64,000 nucleotides of DNA from positions 9,530,206 to 9,594,205 of the forward strand of contig OZ022242.1 in the NCBI GenBank assembly GCA_963978895.1. The letters run 5' to 3'. Position 1 is the stretch's first letter; each line of letters starts with the position of its first letter. Shown one piece after another: positions 36,124-49,280 of this stretch. The stretch is from Erpobdella octoculata (taxonomy: Eukaryota; Annelida; Clitellata; Hirudinida; Erpobdellidae). Under the pieces are notes generated by a model. That model worked only from the letters and a program-made list of their open reading frames with translations. It searched no databases and was not told the origin of the DNA. A program made the position numbers and the translations under genes.

Positions 36124-39100
36124 TCTGAGGACAACAAATACAAAAATGTTTTTTTTTGAAAACATGGAAAAATGAATGTTTTGTGCTAATGAGGATTTTG
36201 CGATTTTTTCAGATAATTTTCAATAAAAAACTTAAACAAAATTATTTTTTATAAAAGTTAGTTTACTAAAAATAAAATTGAAAAAAGTTTTAGTTGAAAA
36301 CATAAAACTTCTATGTTTTTAAGAAATCAAAAATGTTGATTAACTGCCGAAGTTTGCACTTTAAAGGTGAGAAATTTCATGAATAGATAATCTTATTCAG
36401 TCTTCTTGAACATGCTCGACTGTGATGATTTGTGAGTTTTTGGGCTGGTTTTTCTAATTTTTTATGAAAATAATTTCAACTTTTTTATATAATCTATTTT
36501 TTTAAGTTTTGTATAAAAATATTTTTAAATAGAAATTAAGCCAATGTGAAACCAAATGGCTTGCTGAAGACTCAGATCATATTCAACATAATAGCAGTTC
36601 ATCTCAGATTTCTCAATCATTACTGCAACCATTTTCATTTTAGGTTCAAACGGCTTCATTTAAAATATAGTTTCGAAGACATCTAAAACTCATCTTTTTA
36701 CTAAACATAAATTTGTTGTATATCATAATAACTCCATGGCTTTGATATTCGTCAGGAATGGGAAACCAATTTAGGTGAAGTTTTTGAATAGATTATTAAA
36801 ATTGTTTCTTGAATTGGAGATTTGCTTTCATGGTATGCTTTTACATAGTCTTAGGAATGACTTAAGCTTATGGGATCAAATAGTTTTAGCTGTCCGGATA
36901 TGTATGTGTAACTTGTAAAACCTTTGCACTCTTTAAAATGTCTTCCTGCTTAGCATTTTGTTTCGTTTTCTATTCTTGTAATGCCGTTATTGTGAAGATG
37001 TTAATGAAACATAATAAAAAATGAGTTTAACGCACGTGCAAGTAGTACTTACACTTTCAATCACATTTGAATCAACATTGGTTTACGAAAAATATTGTTC
37101 AGAAAATAGAAAATGACATTTAAATATCAGGAGCAATAATATGTTTCAATAGTCTGATGCAGATTAGAGTACTACCCGGTCCGTCGATACCTCGACCAGG
37201 CCCGTTTTTACAGGCCTAAAATTCCTATATAATTGGCAAAGAATCTCGGCCCAGCCCGGCTTGACTTCAGGTCCGGCCAGTCTGAAGACCATAAAATTAC
37301 GGCTCGTGTTGTACTCTAATGCAAATCTCAGGCTTTAAAAGCACCGCACTGTTTTACCAAAGCAAAAAAAATTGTGAAATTTTGTGTCTATTTTTTTTAC
37401 AAATAGTTCTCAAATCAATGGTGAATAGTTATAACTCAGAACGTATTTCAGACCAAGTAGACATATTGCATGTAATATTGCATGTTATAAGGCACTTAAT
37501 ATCGCATATAATATCGCATGTAATATTGCATGCATTATCGCATGTAATATTGCATGTAATATAGCAAGTATTATTGCTTGTGATAATATAGTATGTAATA
37601 TCAAATGTAATAATATTGCATGTAATATAGCGTGTAATATCGCATGTAATATTGCACAAGTAGATCCTAAATTATATCGATGCATCGCATACTTATACGC
37701 GTAATTTCTGCCCTTTACTATCAATAAACAACCATAAAAATTGCAGACAAATTATTTCTAAGCAGTCTGGAATGTCTCGTTGATCTCAAATATTCGGTTC
37801 ATCCCAAGTATCCGGTTCATCCCAAATATCCGGTTCATCTGGAATATCTGGATGTCAAGGATGATCAAGTTGCGGAACTATTTACTTTTCAATCGTTCAT
37901 TCTGACAATACTAATATTTTGCTTCTTTGACACGTTTCTGTTTGCTTTTGCTGGAAATAAAAATTGAAAGGGTTTTTACTTTTTGTTGTGTTTTTTAAAC
38001 AATAACAAATTGTATTTTTTGAACTTAAAAAAGAATGAAAAAAATTAAAAGTAACTCCAACAATTCACAACTAACTTCATCCTTTATTAAAAAATTCCAT
38101 AATTTAGAACAAATTACCTAATAAACAAAAAGGCTTTTTTGTTGAAGAACGTTAAAAACTTATCCATTAAATGCCGGTCAAAGAGTATCATTTAAATACA
38201 AATTCAACACACAGAGATTGTTGGAAGTTTTCACAAATATTTTTGATTTGCTTCGTAATACCGTAAAATAAAAACAATTATTTCTGCTTTTGCATACTTT
38301 ATTATTAGAACTTTCAAGTTAAAAATCGAAGAAGTTTTCATCATACCAAATTTTTAATGATTATTAAATGACTAAAAACATTTTATCATCAACAAATAAT
38401 AAATCAAATAAATAATAAACACAATTTTGTGTTTTCATTGAAAAACAATCATTGATTTTTTTCACGGACAGTTTCTCGATGTAAATAAAATAAAAACTGA
38501 CATTTTCTGGGAGTCGACGTAATGCTTACAGTCGCACGAAATTTCCGTTTCGGTCATTCTTTCAATCAGCCATTTTCGGTTGCGTTGAAGAAAAGAATGC
38601 AAGAAATCTGGATTTATGTGACTGTTCTTGTTAATGTATTCAGAATAACTTCCCATAATGATCATTTATTTACAAATATAATCATATTATACTAACACAT
38701 TATATTACGTTATATAATATTTTCATCTCATAATATCTTTTGATTTATTCGTAATTGTTTCGAGTGATAAATTTTGTCATGTTTTAGCAGGTTTTTTGCA
38801 AATCATTCATAAATAGGAGAACAAAGAAAACATTTTCGATTATCTATTTTGCAGTTTTAATAAAACTTTAAATGAAAACACATTATTTTTTTATTTGATA
38901 ATCAACGGAGTACAATTGAATTTAAAAGCAAACATTATTTTTAACAATAAAACAACGCCATCTATTCTAATAATTATTTAAGTCTGTAATTCAATATAAT
39001 TTTGATAAAACTGCACTGATTTGAATAAAATTTGGCATAAGTACACAAATTTTTTGCTTTAAATTAAAAAATAAAGTTATATTTACATTTAAAAATTTAT

Positions 39101-39835
39101 GTGTCCTTTATGCCCGTTTTCCAACAGTTTTAAAGCTAATATATACGTTAAATAATATTGGAAGATCTCATGGCTCTTAGAACATTAGAGGAACCTCAAG
39201 TAGTAAAAAATTTTTTATATCTAAACTAGATCCATCGAAATAATTTTACGTTATCAAGACTTCCTATAAAAGAACTTTTCTAGACATTTTTCTGCATAAA
39301 GTCTTTCTAAATTACTCGGGCGTTCTTACTTCTGTTTATTTAACTTTAACTAACTTTTTTTGTAGAACATTATTGCATATTTAAAATATTTTGTTTTGCA
39401 AGAGAGTTTTGCTCAAGTTCTACTGCAATTTTAAAATGTAATTCTTTTATAAATATTCGAAAAATTATTTGCTTTATATCACTTCTATCAATAATTCCCG
39501 AAACTGTCGAACAGCAAAACCGTTCCCCATTGCAATCAGCTAATAACGTTTTCAATGCTTCCACAACACATTTTTGCATACAATGTGCTTAATTTGTGTA
39601 TTTTAATGAAGCCACTGGTACTGTTCGGTTTTGGTTCGCCTGATCTACAGTGTGATCTTACCTAGGTGTATCCAAGATAACGCCGAATTTAGCATAGTAA
39701 TCATCACGTTGTAAAGACCACCTTCAATCAATTACATTTAGTACTTCTTTTTCAACAGCATTTTTTCACAAGTTTCCAAATCTTTGGTCACCAAATAAGC
39801 ACATTTCATTTTTCATTTTTTTCTTTGCTTCTAAT
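36124..39835. other. Region upstream of the GPCR coding start, no gene supported
   Basis: The first bases border a probable 5'-UTR splice acceptor of the GPCR. A short GC-richer palindromic patch (37170-37315, CCCGG/CCGGCC) looks like a decayed element. A minisatellite follows at 37465, with a small CCGGTTCATCCCAAATAT triplication at 37797-37850. Open frames at 38462-38665 and 39370-39579 (both -) have no recognised motif. Confidence 0.55.
37465..37655. repeat. Minisatellite of GCATGTAATATTGCATGTAATATC units
   Basis: About 13-14-bp units (CATGTAATATTG / CATGTAATATCG) are repeated about 13 times with drift. Confidence 0.88.
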
Positions 39836-40064
39836 TAGAGGTGGACCGATTACCGGTTTGTCATCGGTATCGAGCGTTTCACCATCGGCCGATAATTGGT
39901 GATGAACGATTATTGGCCGATTAATGTTATTTCTATTCTTGCAAAATACAGAAACAATGCATTCAATCATTACATGTTGATCAATAAGTTGTTGTACACA
40001 TTTGTAATAAAACAAACCAATAAAGATAAGTAAATGCTTATTGTATGTTGAACTAGCGGGGTTA

Positions 40065-41460
40065 CCCGGCATAGCTCGGGGTTTTCAGAGGTTTTGTTAT
40101 TGTTTTTCTCTCTTGTTCCGTTTCCTTCTCCGCTTGCTCTCCCACTTCCGGTCGCTTTCCCGTTCCTGCTTGCTCTCCCGTTTCCGTTCTTGCTCACGAT
40201 TGCTTTCCCGTTACCGTTCACGCTCACGCTCACGTTCGCACTCATTTTCTTTTTTCCATTCTTTCTTGCCTTTTTTAGTCCATAAAACGTAAAACGGATT
40301 TGCTAAAACTGACTAAAAATTGCTTGAAGCCCTCAAACGTTGTTACGTAAACTAAATTTGAATTTTATAACGCAATTACTTTTGATGGTCGTACATAGGC
40401 ACTTTTGGCATCGAAAGGTGTTATGGCCCCCATGAGCCGGGAGATCGGAGGAGGGAGTTCAAACCTTCTTAACTTTCTTTTCCTGTATGAGAACAGAACT
40501 ACTTCTTTGCCATATTTCATCAAGATCGCTCCAGCGGTTCAAATTTCTATAAAGGACAAACTCACAGACTTACTTATATATATATATATATATATATATA
40601 TCTATAAATATATATATATATATATATCCGTTCCCTGTCGCTTTCCCGCTCATTCTTTCGTTCTCAGTTGCCCCCCCTAGATCCGATTCTACATACATAC
40701 ATTCATATATACATACATACATACATACATACATACATACATACATACATACATACATACATACATACATACATACATACATACATACATACATACATAC
40801 ATACATACATACATACATACATACATACATAATCCCGTTTCAGTTCCCGCTCACGCTCACGCTCATTTTCTCCTTTCCACTCTTTCCTATCTTCTTTTAG
40901 CCCATAAAACGTAAAATAGATTTGCTAAAAGTTGTTTGAAGCTTTCAAACGTTGTTACGTAAACGTAATTTGAATTTTATTACACAAATAACTTTGATGG
41001 TCGTACAAAGGCACTTTCGGCCTGGAAAGTTTTTTAGCCTACCTGAGCCGGGAGATCGGAGTTGGGAGTCCAAACATTTATAACATTTATCCCCTGTATG
41101 GAAACTACCTCCTTGCCAAATTTCATCAAGATCGCTCTCCCGCTCCGCTCATTTTGTGACCGATTTCAATTTTTTTTCACAAAAACCTTCTACCATTGCC
41201 TCTCAAGCTTGTGTAAAAATTGCATTACGATTGAATGAATGGTGTATCAATGCATAAAGAACATCTATACTTACATATTCTCATATATATATATATATAT
41301 ATATAGTTCCCTCTCGCTCATCCGCTCCGCTCATTTTGTGACGGATTTCAATTTTTTTTCTCTATATTTGATTCCCTTTGACTCTCAAAGTTGTGTGAAA
41401 ATTTCATTACGATCGGATGAATGGTGTAGCAACGCATAAAGAACATACATATATCCATAT
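40065..41460 (+). mobile_element. Cluster of LINE/SINE-like retroposon 3' ends with simple-repeat tails
   Basis: Two copies of a 300-350-bp unit (about 40230-40560 and 40845-41135) share CATAAAACGTAAAA, CAAACGTTGTTACGTAAAC, TTTGATGGTCGTAC, TGAGCCGGGAGATCGGAG and TTTCATCAAGATCGCTC. The first starts near CTAGCGGGGTTACCCGGC and CGCTTTCCCGTTCC repeats. A shorter unit (ATTACGAT-GAATGAATGGTGTA, GCATAAAGAACAT) occurs at 41200-41275 and 41405-41450. Each copy ends in TA or ATAC simple repeats. The TTTCATCAAGATCG end is typical of RTE-type LINE or SINE tails. Confidence 0.65.
40691..40831. repeat. (ATAC)n microsatellite
   Basis: About 33 ATAC units lie between two retroposon-like units. A 53-bp TA array precedes them at 40575-40627. 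Confidence 0.95.
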
Positions 41461-41936
41461 ATACATACATACATACATACATACAAACATTCATTTTTAT
41501 ATATATAATATATATATAGATGACTTTAAGTTCAAGGATTAATCATTTAGGATTATTAAAGTAAAAATGCAGCCATGTTAGTGCGGAGAAACAAGCCAAT
41601 TTGATCTCAGAGTGACCTTTGATTGACACATTCTAGGTGTGCTTAGTTTGTATGGAAATAGAGTTTAATCAAGATTTCTTGTGATAAAGAAATGTGCTTG
41701 GGAAGCGGCCCGGGGATATGGAACAAATATGTGGGTTAACCTGCAATAACGTGATTTAATAAAAAAAAAATATCTCAATGTCATTTTCTAGTTTTTGGTG
41801 AATGATGAAAATGATGATGCATTTCATGTGTATTTCAGTAAGTCCAATTCAATGCAGTTGTAACTAGTTTAGTGCCAGGAAGTTTGAACTATAGCAGAAA
41901 CGACTTAATAATATATGTTATTTGACAGTGTGGTAA

Positions 41937-41966
41937 ACACACACACACATCACACACACACACACG

Positions 41967-42032
<66 letters not shown>
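41937..42032. repeat. (AC)n-(TA)n compound microsatellite
   Basis: ACACAC with short interruptions switches to TATA at about 41980. Confidence 0.95.
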
Positions 42033-42035
<3 letters not shown>

Positions 42036-42749
42036 AAACCAGCTTTAAAAATTAATAGTAGGCAATCGGCCGATATTTTGGGGCCGATTATCGATATGGC
42101 CGAGAATTAATCGGCCAATACATTATTGTTGCACCACTATTTTTAATAAATATCTATAAGCGCTATTGAAACAAAAGGTTTCTGTGTAATAATTTTCAGT
42201 TTACTAAGTTAAGAACTGAAATACATCTTTTTAATTAATTTAATTTATTCAAAATCGTTTAAAAAATCATTGTCTTTTCTGGGAGTGGAATCTGCAAATA
42301 TTTCTTTTTGACATCCATTTTGCATTTGTAAACTATATTATAACTAATTTAAGTTGACTGATCCAATCATTTTTTAATCCAACAAAAGTTATGTGGATTG
42401 CAAAACTTTTTTCTATTTTTTCTTGAATTTCAGCAACAATTTGTTGCAACTTCGGTTTCACATTGTTTTTTTTTTCAAAGAAAGCAATTCCACTTGATTG
42501 AGTGGGTTCTTTTGTTTACAAAAACAAAGATCAAAAACCAATACTTTTTTACCATTTATGTAAAATTTGCTTCTACTATGTGCTTTTAAATTACTTATAA
42601 AAAAATTTCTTCAAAAAATATTTTAGTTAATAATTTTGAATATTAGCAAATCGCACGTTGTAGAAATTTTTTTATTCAACCAACTCTTTTATTACTTTTA
42701 AACACTTTTTTACTTTTCTACTAATATATTTAAAAATTTATTAAATTTT

Positions 42750-42860
42750 TTATATTAACTTCACCGTGTTTGCCCGATTGCTAGCTTGCTTGAGCCAAAC
42801 GTTTGGTTCCTAAAACTTCCCATTATTCGATCAAACTAAAATTTAACGGATTCATTTTAC
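42750..42860 (+). repeat. Dispersed repeat (CTTGCTTGC family), third member
   Basis: TATTAACTTCACCG, CTAGCTTGCTTGAGCC and TTCCCATTATTCGATCAAAC follow the order seen at 31140-31260. Confidence 0.6.
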
Positions 42861-44664
42861 GTCGAAGATTTTACATTCTGTTAAATTTTCATATTGATTA
42901 GACAAATTGTACTTAAAATAAAAAATAAAATTAATTTAATTTAAGTATTTAATTTATTAAAAACTTACAAGTTTTCTGTTAATAATAAACACTCATTTTG
43001 TAATTTATTTAAAATGTAATTTTTTAATTTAATAATTCATTGTAAAAACTTTGTATTTTTCACAATAATTTGAAAGTTTCTTATATTTTCAGTTCTTACA
43101 TCAAATATTTAGAAAACTGTAATCAAAAAATAATTTACAAAAAAATAGAAGCAGTCAAATTACGAAACATAATAGATATGTAAAAAATAAAATATTTAAC
43201 GTTTCACTTGTTTTTACAAACTCGTTTAAAAACATATCTAATTTTAAAATTGTAATGTACAGTCTGATCTTTTATGCAAAAAAAAAACATTCAAGTGAAC
43301 AACTGTATTAAATTTATTTTTCAAACATAAAAACCAGTAAATGTTTATTAAAAATTTCCAACTGAGAACTCAGGAGAAATTTCATGTAGCATCACTGCTT
43401 TCTATTTCCTATTTTAACTCAGTACCAACTTTTACAACTAAATGTCTTCCTTCCTGTTTTTCACATCCAGAACTCATACAAAATCAACTTTTTAGAAAAT
43501 TTCTTAAAATGAAAACGTTTGCAATTATTTTTGTAAGTTTCAATTGTTCAATAAAATTTAATTGCAAACAACTTTAAATGTCGACACGATTTTCAAAAAA
43601 GTGCAATTAAAAAAACTTTTCATGTAGATGATTTGATTTTTTGTTGCAACATTATACTGAGTTTTGATAAAACTTATTAAAAAACTGATTTAAAAAATGT
43701 ATTTTGTTTTCAATTTTTTAAGCAAAACTAATTTTTATTTTTATATTTGATACGTTCTATGATCAAATGTATTTTTCCAGTTATACGGAATTAAATTGGA
43801 AATATAAACCTAATGTGAATTTTATTTTTTTTCGAGAAAAGTAGCAAAATCAAAATTTATCATTTAGTAATTGAAATTTAAAAAAATAACAGAATAATTC
43901 TAAACCACAATATACTTAAAATTTACTAGTTTTTATGTTTGCAGAAAAAATTCGCACATTTTTTTTTTGTAAAAGCCTTAAAACCTAATCTTATATTAAA
44001 TTAAATTAAAAATATTACAAAAAAATGCAAAACAAAAAAAACAATTTAATTGCAAAACAAAACAAATGAAAAAATGCAAAATAAAAAACAAAAAGTCACA
44101 CAAGCAGAAACCTGGAGGAGAAAATCATCTTGAAGACCGCCAATTTGTTCTGAGCTCTTCAAGACGAGAAGACGCAGAATGATGGCATTAAAAAGCACTT
44201 ACACACAAATAAGAAGCTCCTTCTCTTCTGGCAGGCAAACGAATTGTTCGTTCTTAAGTTTGGTTTGATTTTATATTTAGTTTTTGCATGAAACAAAGAA
44301 ACAAACAATTCTTTGTTTGTTTGCTATTTATTTTTCAAATTAGTTTTATCCTGATTGCCAATCCATTTTAATTTTTCATTAATTTTTATCTTTATTTGAA
44401 CGATATGAGCAATACTAATATTAATTGTAGTTGTTTTTAAAGAAATCGTTGTTTTTTATAAGATATTTATAAACAATAAATATTCATAGGCATTAACATC
44501 ATCAACTTTTCTATTTCGCATTAAACCGTCTCAAAATATTTTTAAATTCACAACCCAAAATGCTGTAAATTTATAAAAAAATAAAAAAATAACTGCAAAC
44601 ATTTCATTTAAAAATTAAAACCAAATAATATAACAAAAATGTCAACTTATTTTAATAAGGACCA

Positions 44665-44745
44665 GTAAGGATGGAAGTAGGAATTGAACCGGAGTTATTC
44701 GGGTTGACTCAACTTAAGGCATCTACTCAATCTATCAATCAATGA
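44665..44745 (-). repeat. tRNA-like sequence, probable SINE relic
   Basis: On the minus strand a good box B, GGTTCAATTCC (44680-44690), follows a region with weak box A likeness. Stems do not pair as in a working tRNA. Confidence 0.45.
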
Positions 44746-46552
44746 GGACAGACATTCGGATTGCTTTACTTAAAAAACAAAAAACATTTTTTTACATGCT
44801 TACTAGGTTAGAAACAGTTGTAACTTTCTTTAAATTAAAAGTTTTTTCAGCATGAATTGAGATGGGCAGCCGCAAGCAAAAATCCAAAACGAAACATTTT
44901 GATTACAATTCCTACGCCAGATTTTTTCGGAAAAGTCAATTATTATTTCTGTTGGAACTGGCTTGGTTTTATGCAAAAGTCAAATATTTATGACGTTGGC
45001 ACTTTGAAAAGAAGTTTTGCAATTCTGCTTTGCACAAAATAGTTTCAGTTATCAATTGTTTCACAAGTTTTCCAAATTAAATTTTAGAAACTCTTCCAAC
45101 AATTTAATGGTTTTTTTGCATAATCTGAAAGAAAGTTTTAAAGTAAGAAATAATCAAATTAAAAACCAGTTAATATAAATAATGAAACAAACTTACGACT
45201 TGGTTTCAGTTTCAATAAAATTTTCTGTAAAATTGTAAAGTGAATATTTTTAGATATTTTTAAATAACCACAGATATCATCAAATTTCAAGGTTTCAAAA
45301 AGGATAAAATTATTCTTTTATGCACAAAAAAGTATTGGATACAGCAGGGCACGCAGAAAAACTATTTTGAAAATAAAAGTGAAAGCTATTTTTATGTTTT
45401 CAAATTATTAGTTATAAAAAACATATTTTTGCAAAACAAAATTAAATATAAATAACATAATTTTTTTCTCCAAAGTTTTTTTTCAATTACAAATCTAGCT
45501 AAAGAACTTCTGGAAAAGATGGCAAAATGTCTGATCATATTGGAAAATGTGCAGTTCTGATAATAGTTGTAGTGGCTCTCCAGCTGAGATGGAACCCGAA
45601 AATTGCATTTTTTTTTCTTTATAAAATAAAATAAAGTAAAAAGTTTTTATTCCATTTTTTTCGGGTGTGCAAATTTGCTGCTTTTTTGTTTATTTTGTCG
45701 CTTCTGACAGTCATTGTAGTCGTTTTGATATATTTTAAAATAAAATATAAAATATGCGGTTTCAAGTCTGCCGTTTGTTCTTTTTATGGCAGAACTTCAA
45801 AGCTACTAAATTATCTTCTCTGACGTTTCATTTTATATAGAATTTAATTTTAATGCAAAAAAAATGTCAAACCGGATGGATCGTAAAGAAATACGCAGAA
45901 AAAAATCATTTTGTTAGGCATAACCAGTTGAGATTTTAATTTTAGTTTTTCAGTAAATATTATTGAAACATTTTCCACAAACTGATAGAATTTAAAAATT
46001 TATTATTTTATGTTTTTCGTTTTTATCTGAGTTGGAAGAACGCTCAAGTGCATGGACGGAAAACTGTGGGAATGACAATGGTTCATTACACCAGTAGCTT
46101 TATTTGTTTAAGTAAATAGATTTTGTACTTAAAGGTCATATGAAAAAATCACGGCAATTTGATGGAACTGTGAAAAAAATTTTTATACATGACACATACG
46201 TGAGGCCAGGTTTAAGATAAAGACTGAAAAAGTTACTTTGAATAACTTTAAATATTATTACTATTTAAAAACTGCTCAAGAATAATGCTTGAGTTAAAAA
46301 GATGTTAACATAAAAAAGGTTTCCAGTTTGCGGAAAACTCATAAAACCAAGTTTGACTGATAATGTAAGGTCATTCCAGTTCTTTCATCTAGTGACCCCG
46401 AAGCATCTGTTTGTAAATGTGGCTCAGTCCAAAGAACTGTCCAAAAGACAAATATCTTTCAGGGACAGAGTTAATCAGGTGTAAATCTTAAATGAGGTAA
46501 TGAATAATGCTTTTTTGTTTCTATGTAAAGAGTTTAACATAAATAGAGCAGG

Positions 46553-46553
<1 letters not shown>

Positions 46554-46624
<71 letters not shown>
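46554..46624. repeat. (TA)n microsatellite
   Basis: About 35 pure TA units lie just upstream of two SINE-like insertions. Confidence 0.96.
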
Positions 46625-46630
<6 letters not shown>

Positions 46631-46661
46631 GTAACTTAATAACAATTAAAACCTTTTGAGA

Positions 46662-46820
46662 CAGACAAAAATCGTTTTGCTTTTGCGAGCCAGTCCCGTG
46701 CCTGGATAAAAAGAGGAGAGAAAAAGTAAAAAGATAAAATTATGATCCACGGCAGGAAATACTTTGGTGTTTCCTAAATACTTTCCTAAAAACATTTGGT
46801 GTAATTGACTATAACTATTA
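46662..46820 (+). mobile_element. SINE-like retroposon, copy 4
   Basis: It is in the same family as the cluster at 7005-7413, here in the + orientation: GCGAGCCAGTCCCGTGCCTGG, TATGATCCACGGCAGG, ACATTTGGTGTAATTGACTA. It is flanked by ATTAAAACCTTTTGAGA (46645) and ATTAAACCTTTTGAGA (46817), a near-perfect target duplication. Confidence 0.82.
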
Positions 46821-46879
46821 AACCTTTTGAGAAATGACATCCGAGAATAAAAGTTACAACAAGTTGCAGTACACCACTA

Positions 46880-47050
46880 ACCTCGCCTTGCATTTGCAAG
46901 CCAGTCCCAAGCCTAGAGAAAAGAGGAGGGAAACGTTGAAAAAATCAAATTATGATCCATGATAAGAAGTATTTAGGTGCTTCCAACATTCAGCCATTAC
47001 AGTCTTGAAACACTTAGTGTAAAACACTATAAACTATTATAAAAAAAAAA
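46880..47050 (+). mobile_element. SINE-like retroposon, copy 5
   Basis: It starts CCTCGCCTTGCATTTGC, continues AAGCCAGTCCCAAGCC, ATTATGATCCATGATAAG and CACTTAGTGTAAAACACTAT, and ends in A(10). A perfect 13-bp direct repeat, GCAGTACACCACT (46866 and 47051), flanks it. Confidence 0.88.
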
Positions 47051-47249
47051 GCAGTACACCACTTAGGATCACGACAGTCAGAATCATCGTCTTTTTGATG
47101 ATGGATAAAGCTTGATTTTTCTTTTTGGTTGACTTGAATTTTATTGGATAGATCTAACTCATTGTATGCATAAAATGTGTTGTGAAACTGATGTCTACAC
47201 TGTATTATTATTATTAATTGAATAAGGCGTAAGGCACATTGCCTTCTTG

Positions 47250-47835
47250 TCTCTCAATTTCAATTAACAGCTGCACAATGGAATGTGAATGTGATGTTTA
47301 TTTTGTTGTACTTTTTCTTGTGATCTGTTTTTTTTTGCTTATCATCATCCCAATAAACAAACAAATTAAATTAAACAATCACCACACATGTATCCTCGCC
47401 AACCACGCCTCGTCCAATTTCTTTTTAAAATCATCCATCGTTTCTGTACAAACTAGATCATCCGTCAAATTGTTTCATAAACCGGTCACTCTCGGGGTAA
47501 AAAATTTTTTTTTCTTTATATGCCTGTAGAACGACTAGTTTGAAAGAGTTTTCTCTTGTTCTCTTTGTTTCCATCAGTCTTAAAGCTGGAGAACAATTTT
47601 TATCGTAAAAACCCTTAAGAATTTTAAAGGTCTCAATCATGTCACCCCAGTCTCTTCTGTACTTTAGAGTCGGCAAGTTCGAATTTTTGCACTGTTTCAG
47701 TATTTTCGTTGCTCTCTTTTGCACTTTTCCAACTCTTCCAATAATCTAAATGCCTGAGGCTACCAGATACTAACGGCGTACTCCATCTTGCTTCTTACCA
47801 GCGACGTGTACAAACTCGTGAATGACCTTTTTTCC
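47250..47835 (-). pseudogene. Non-LTR retrotransposon reverse transcriptase, 3' end
   Basis: Minus-strand frames give SLYTSLVRSKMEYAVSIW, then VQKRATKILKQCKNSNLPTL, KYRRDWGDMIETFKILKGFY, a SFKLVVLQAYKEKK block and TDDLVCTETMDDFKKKLDEA, ending WLARIHVW. This is the C-terminal order of CR1/L2/Jockey-type LINE reverse transcriptases (LYKSLVRPxLEYA ... RRATK ... LEYRRxRGDMIE ... FKxxLD). Pieces are in different frames, with a frameshift at the A/T homopolymer near 47510 and a TGA in place of the expected Trp (VTGL*NNLTDD). The copy is dead and 5'-truncated. Its tail region (47255-47360) ends in AATAAA-like A-rich sequence. Confidence 0.8.
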
Positions 47836-48556
47836 AACATATAAAAGTTTTTCTAATTACTCCGAGTGTTGAATAGACCATGTACTATATAATGATAAAA
47901 TTGTGTTAAAATAATATAAGCAAACACTTTGAATTACACCACATCTATATGACCTAGGAGTTAATAGCAAACAGATCCTTAGTAGCCAATGCAAACAGAG
48001 ATTTATGTTTACAGTATGAGTCATCGGTTTAAATCAAAGCGTGGAAGATCCCGGTTTTGGTCGATGACCGGATGAATGAAGCAGATAAAAGAAAAGAAGA
48101 TTCTATGACGTCGTCAATGAAGAACCACAGTAACTCAACACATGAATCATATACTATCTGCAGAATATTAAACAAATACGCGATGCCAGCGTCCAAATAT
48201 TAACATAAAGTAATTTATTTAGTTTAAAAATTTGTGACTTAAATTTATAAAAAAAAAATATAAAAATTTAAGCATGCGTTTGAGTTTTAAAAAATGTACA
48301 TGCGTTACCGGTGGAAAAGTCACCAATAAACCAGAAAGTCGGTTGCTGCTGGTGTGGGAAAACGCTTTCGAAGTTGCTTGGTTGTTACTGTAGGTTAGTA
48401 AAAAATAATAACACAAATGAGCTGACACAAGATCGTATGTAGAGGCGAAAAAATAGAGTGGTACAGAATTTGATTTCAATTGTAAATTTGTTCTATTATA
48501 AAATTATTTAGATCGAATGAATGTTGGAAAGATTCTAAAATTGATTAACAATCTTC
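47836..48556. other. Non-coding gap between LINE relic and TA array
   Basis: No exon is supported. A weak tRNA-like patch with GGTTTAAATCAAAGC lies near 48026. Confidence 0.45.
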
Positions 48557-48670
<114 letters not shown>

Positions 48671-48894
48671 CATTAAACCATGGACATTATGCTTACCTAA
48701 TTTAAGCAACCAGTCTAACTTTCAATTTGGCTCAGTTACAATAAAATATTGCAAACGTCATGTAACACGAAAAAGAAACAAATCTATTAAGTATTTATAT
48801 ATAGTTACCTTATACTCTTGTGGACTTCATTTAATGTAAATGTCAAAAAATTATATTTTAATAATAAAATAAAATATTTAATTGAAATACAGTA

Positions 48895-49280
48895 ACTGTA
48901 TTGATTTAGTTATACACATTTTTTAGGTGGAACAAATATGCAGGTTAGCCAAATCCAAAATTATTTTTTTTTCTTTTCAAATAAAAAATCTATTTAGCAC
49001 AAATACTGAAGAACTTATCTGAAAATGTACAGACTCTCTGAAATATTCAAATATATTTATTGCCATAATAGATTAAATAAAAAGTTTCACTGTATTGATT
49101 TAGTTATACACATTTTTTAGGTGGAACAAATATGCAGGTTAGCCAAATCCAAAATTATTTTTTTTTCTTTTCAAATAAAAAATCTATTTAGCACAAATAC
49201 TGAAGAACTTATCTGAAAATGTACAGACTCTCTGAAATATTCAAATATATTTATTGCCATAATAGATTAAATAAAAAGTT
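48895..49280. repeat. Tandem duplication, 194-bp unit, two copies
   Basis: The block starting ACTGTATTGATTTAGTTATA at 48895 is repeated from 49089. I saw no substitutions until the ends (AAAAAGTTTCAC against AAAAAGTTCAC). It is a recent duplication, or possibly an assembly duplication. No coding content. Confidence 0.93.

Larger units (their letters stand above)
39836..42139. mobile_element. Old hAT-like element (TAGWGGTGSA ends) packed with retroposon tails
   Basis: The left end TAGAGGTGGACCGATTACCG and right end (inverse) TAGTGGTGCAACAATAATG continue into ATCGGCCGATAATTGG on both sides, inverted. Flanking 8-mers CTTCTAAT and TTTTTAAT match at six of eight positions, as an aged hAT target duplication would. 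The 2.3-kb interior contains no transposase; it is occupied by repeated retroposon 3' ends and TA/ATAC arrays. Confidence 0.6.
42140..46550. other. AT-rich intergenic region, no gene supported
   Basis: It holds long A/T-rich stretches, the dispersed repeat at 42750, the tRNA-like relic at 44665 and many poly-A/poly-T runs. Short open frames (42398-42589, 43341-43577, 44857-45042) have no motif or splice support. Confidence 0.6.

Noticed and set aside
35610..36143. 177-codon minus frame overlapping GPCR exon 1
   Set aside because: It runs in a different frame to the TM1-TM3 coding sequence; His/Arg-rich shadow composition.
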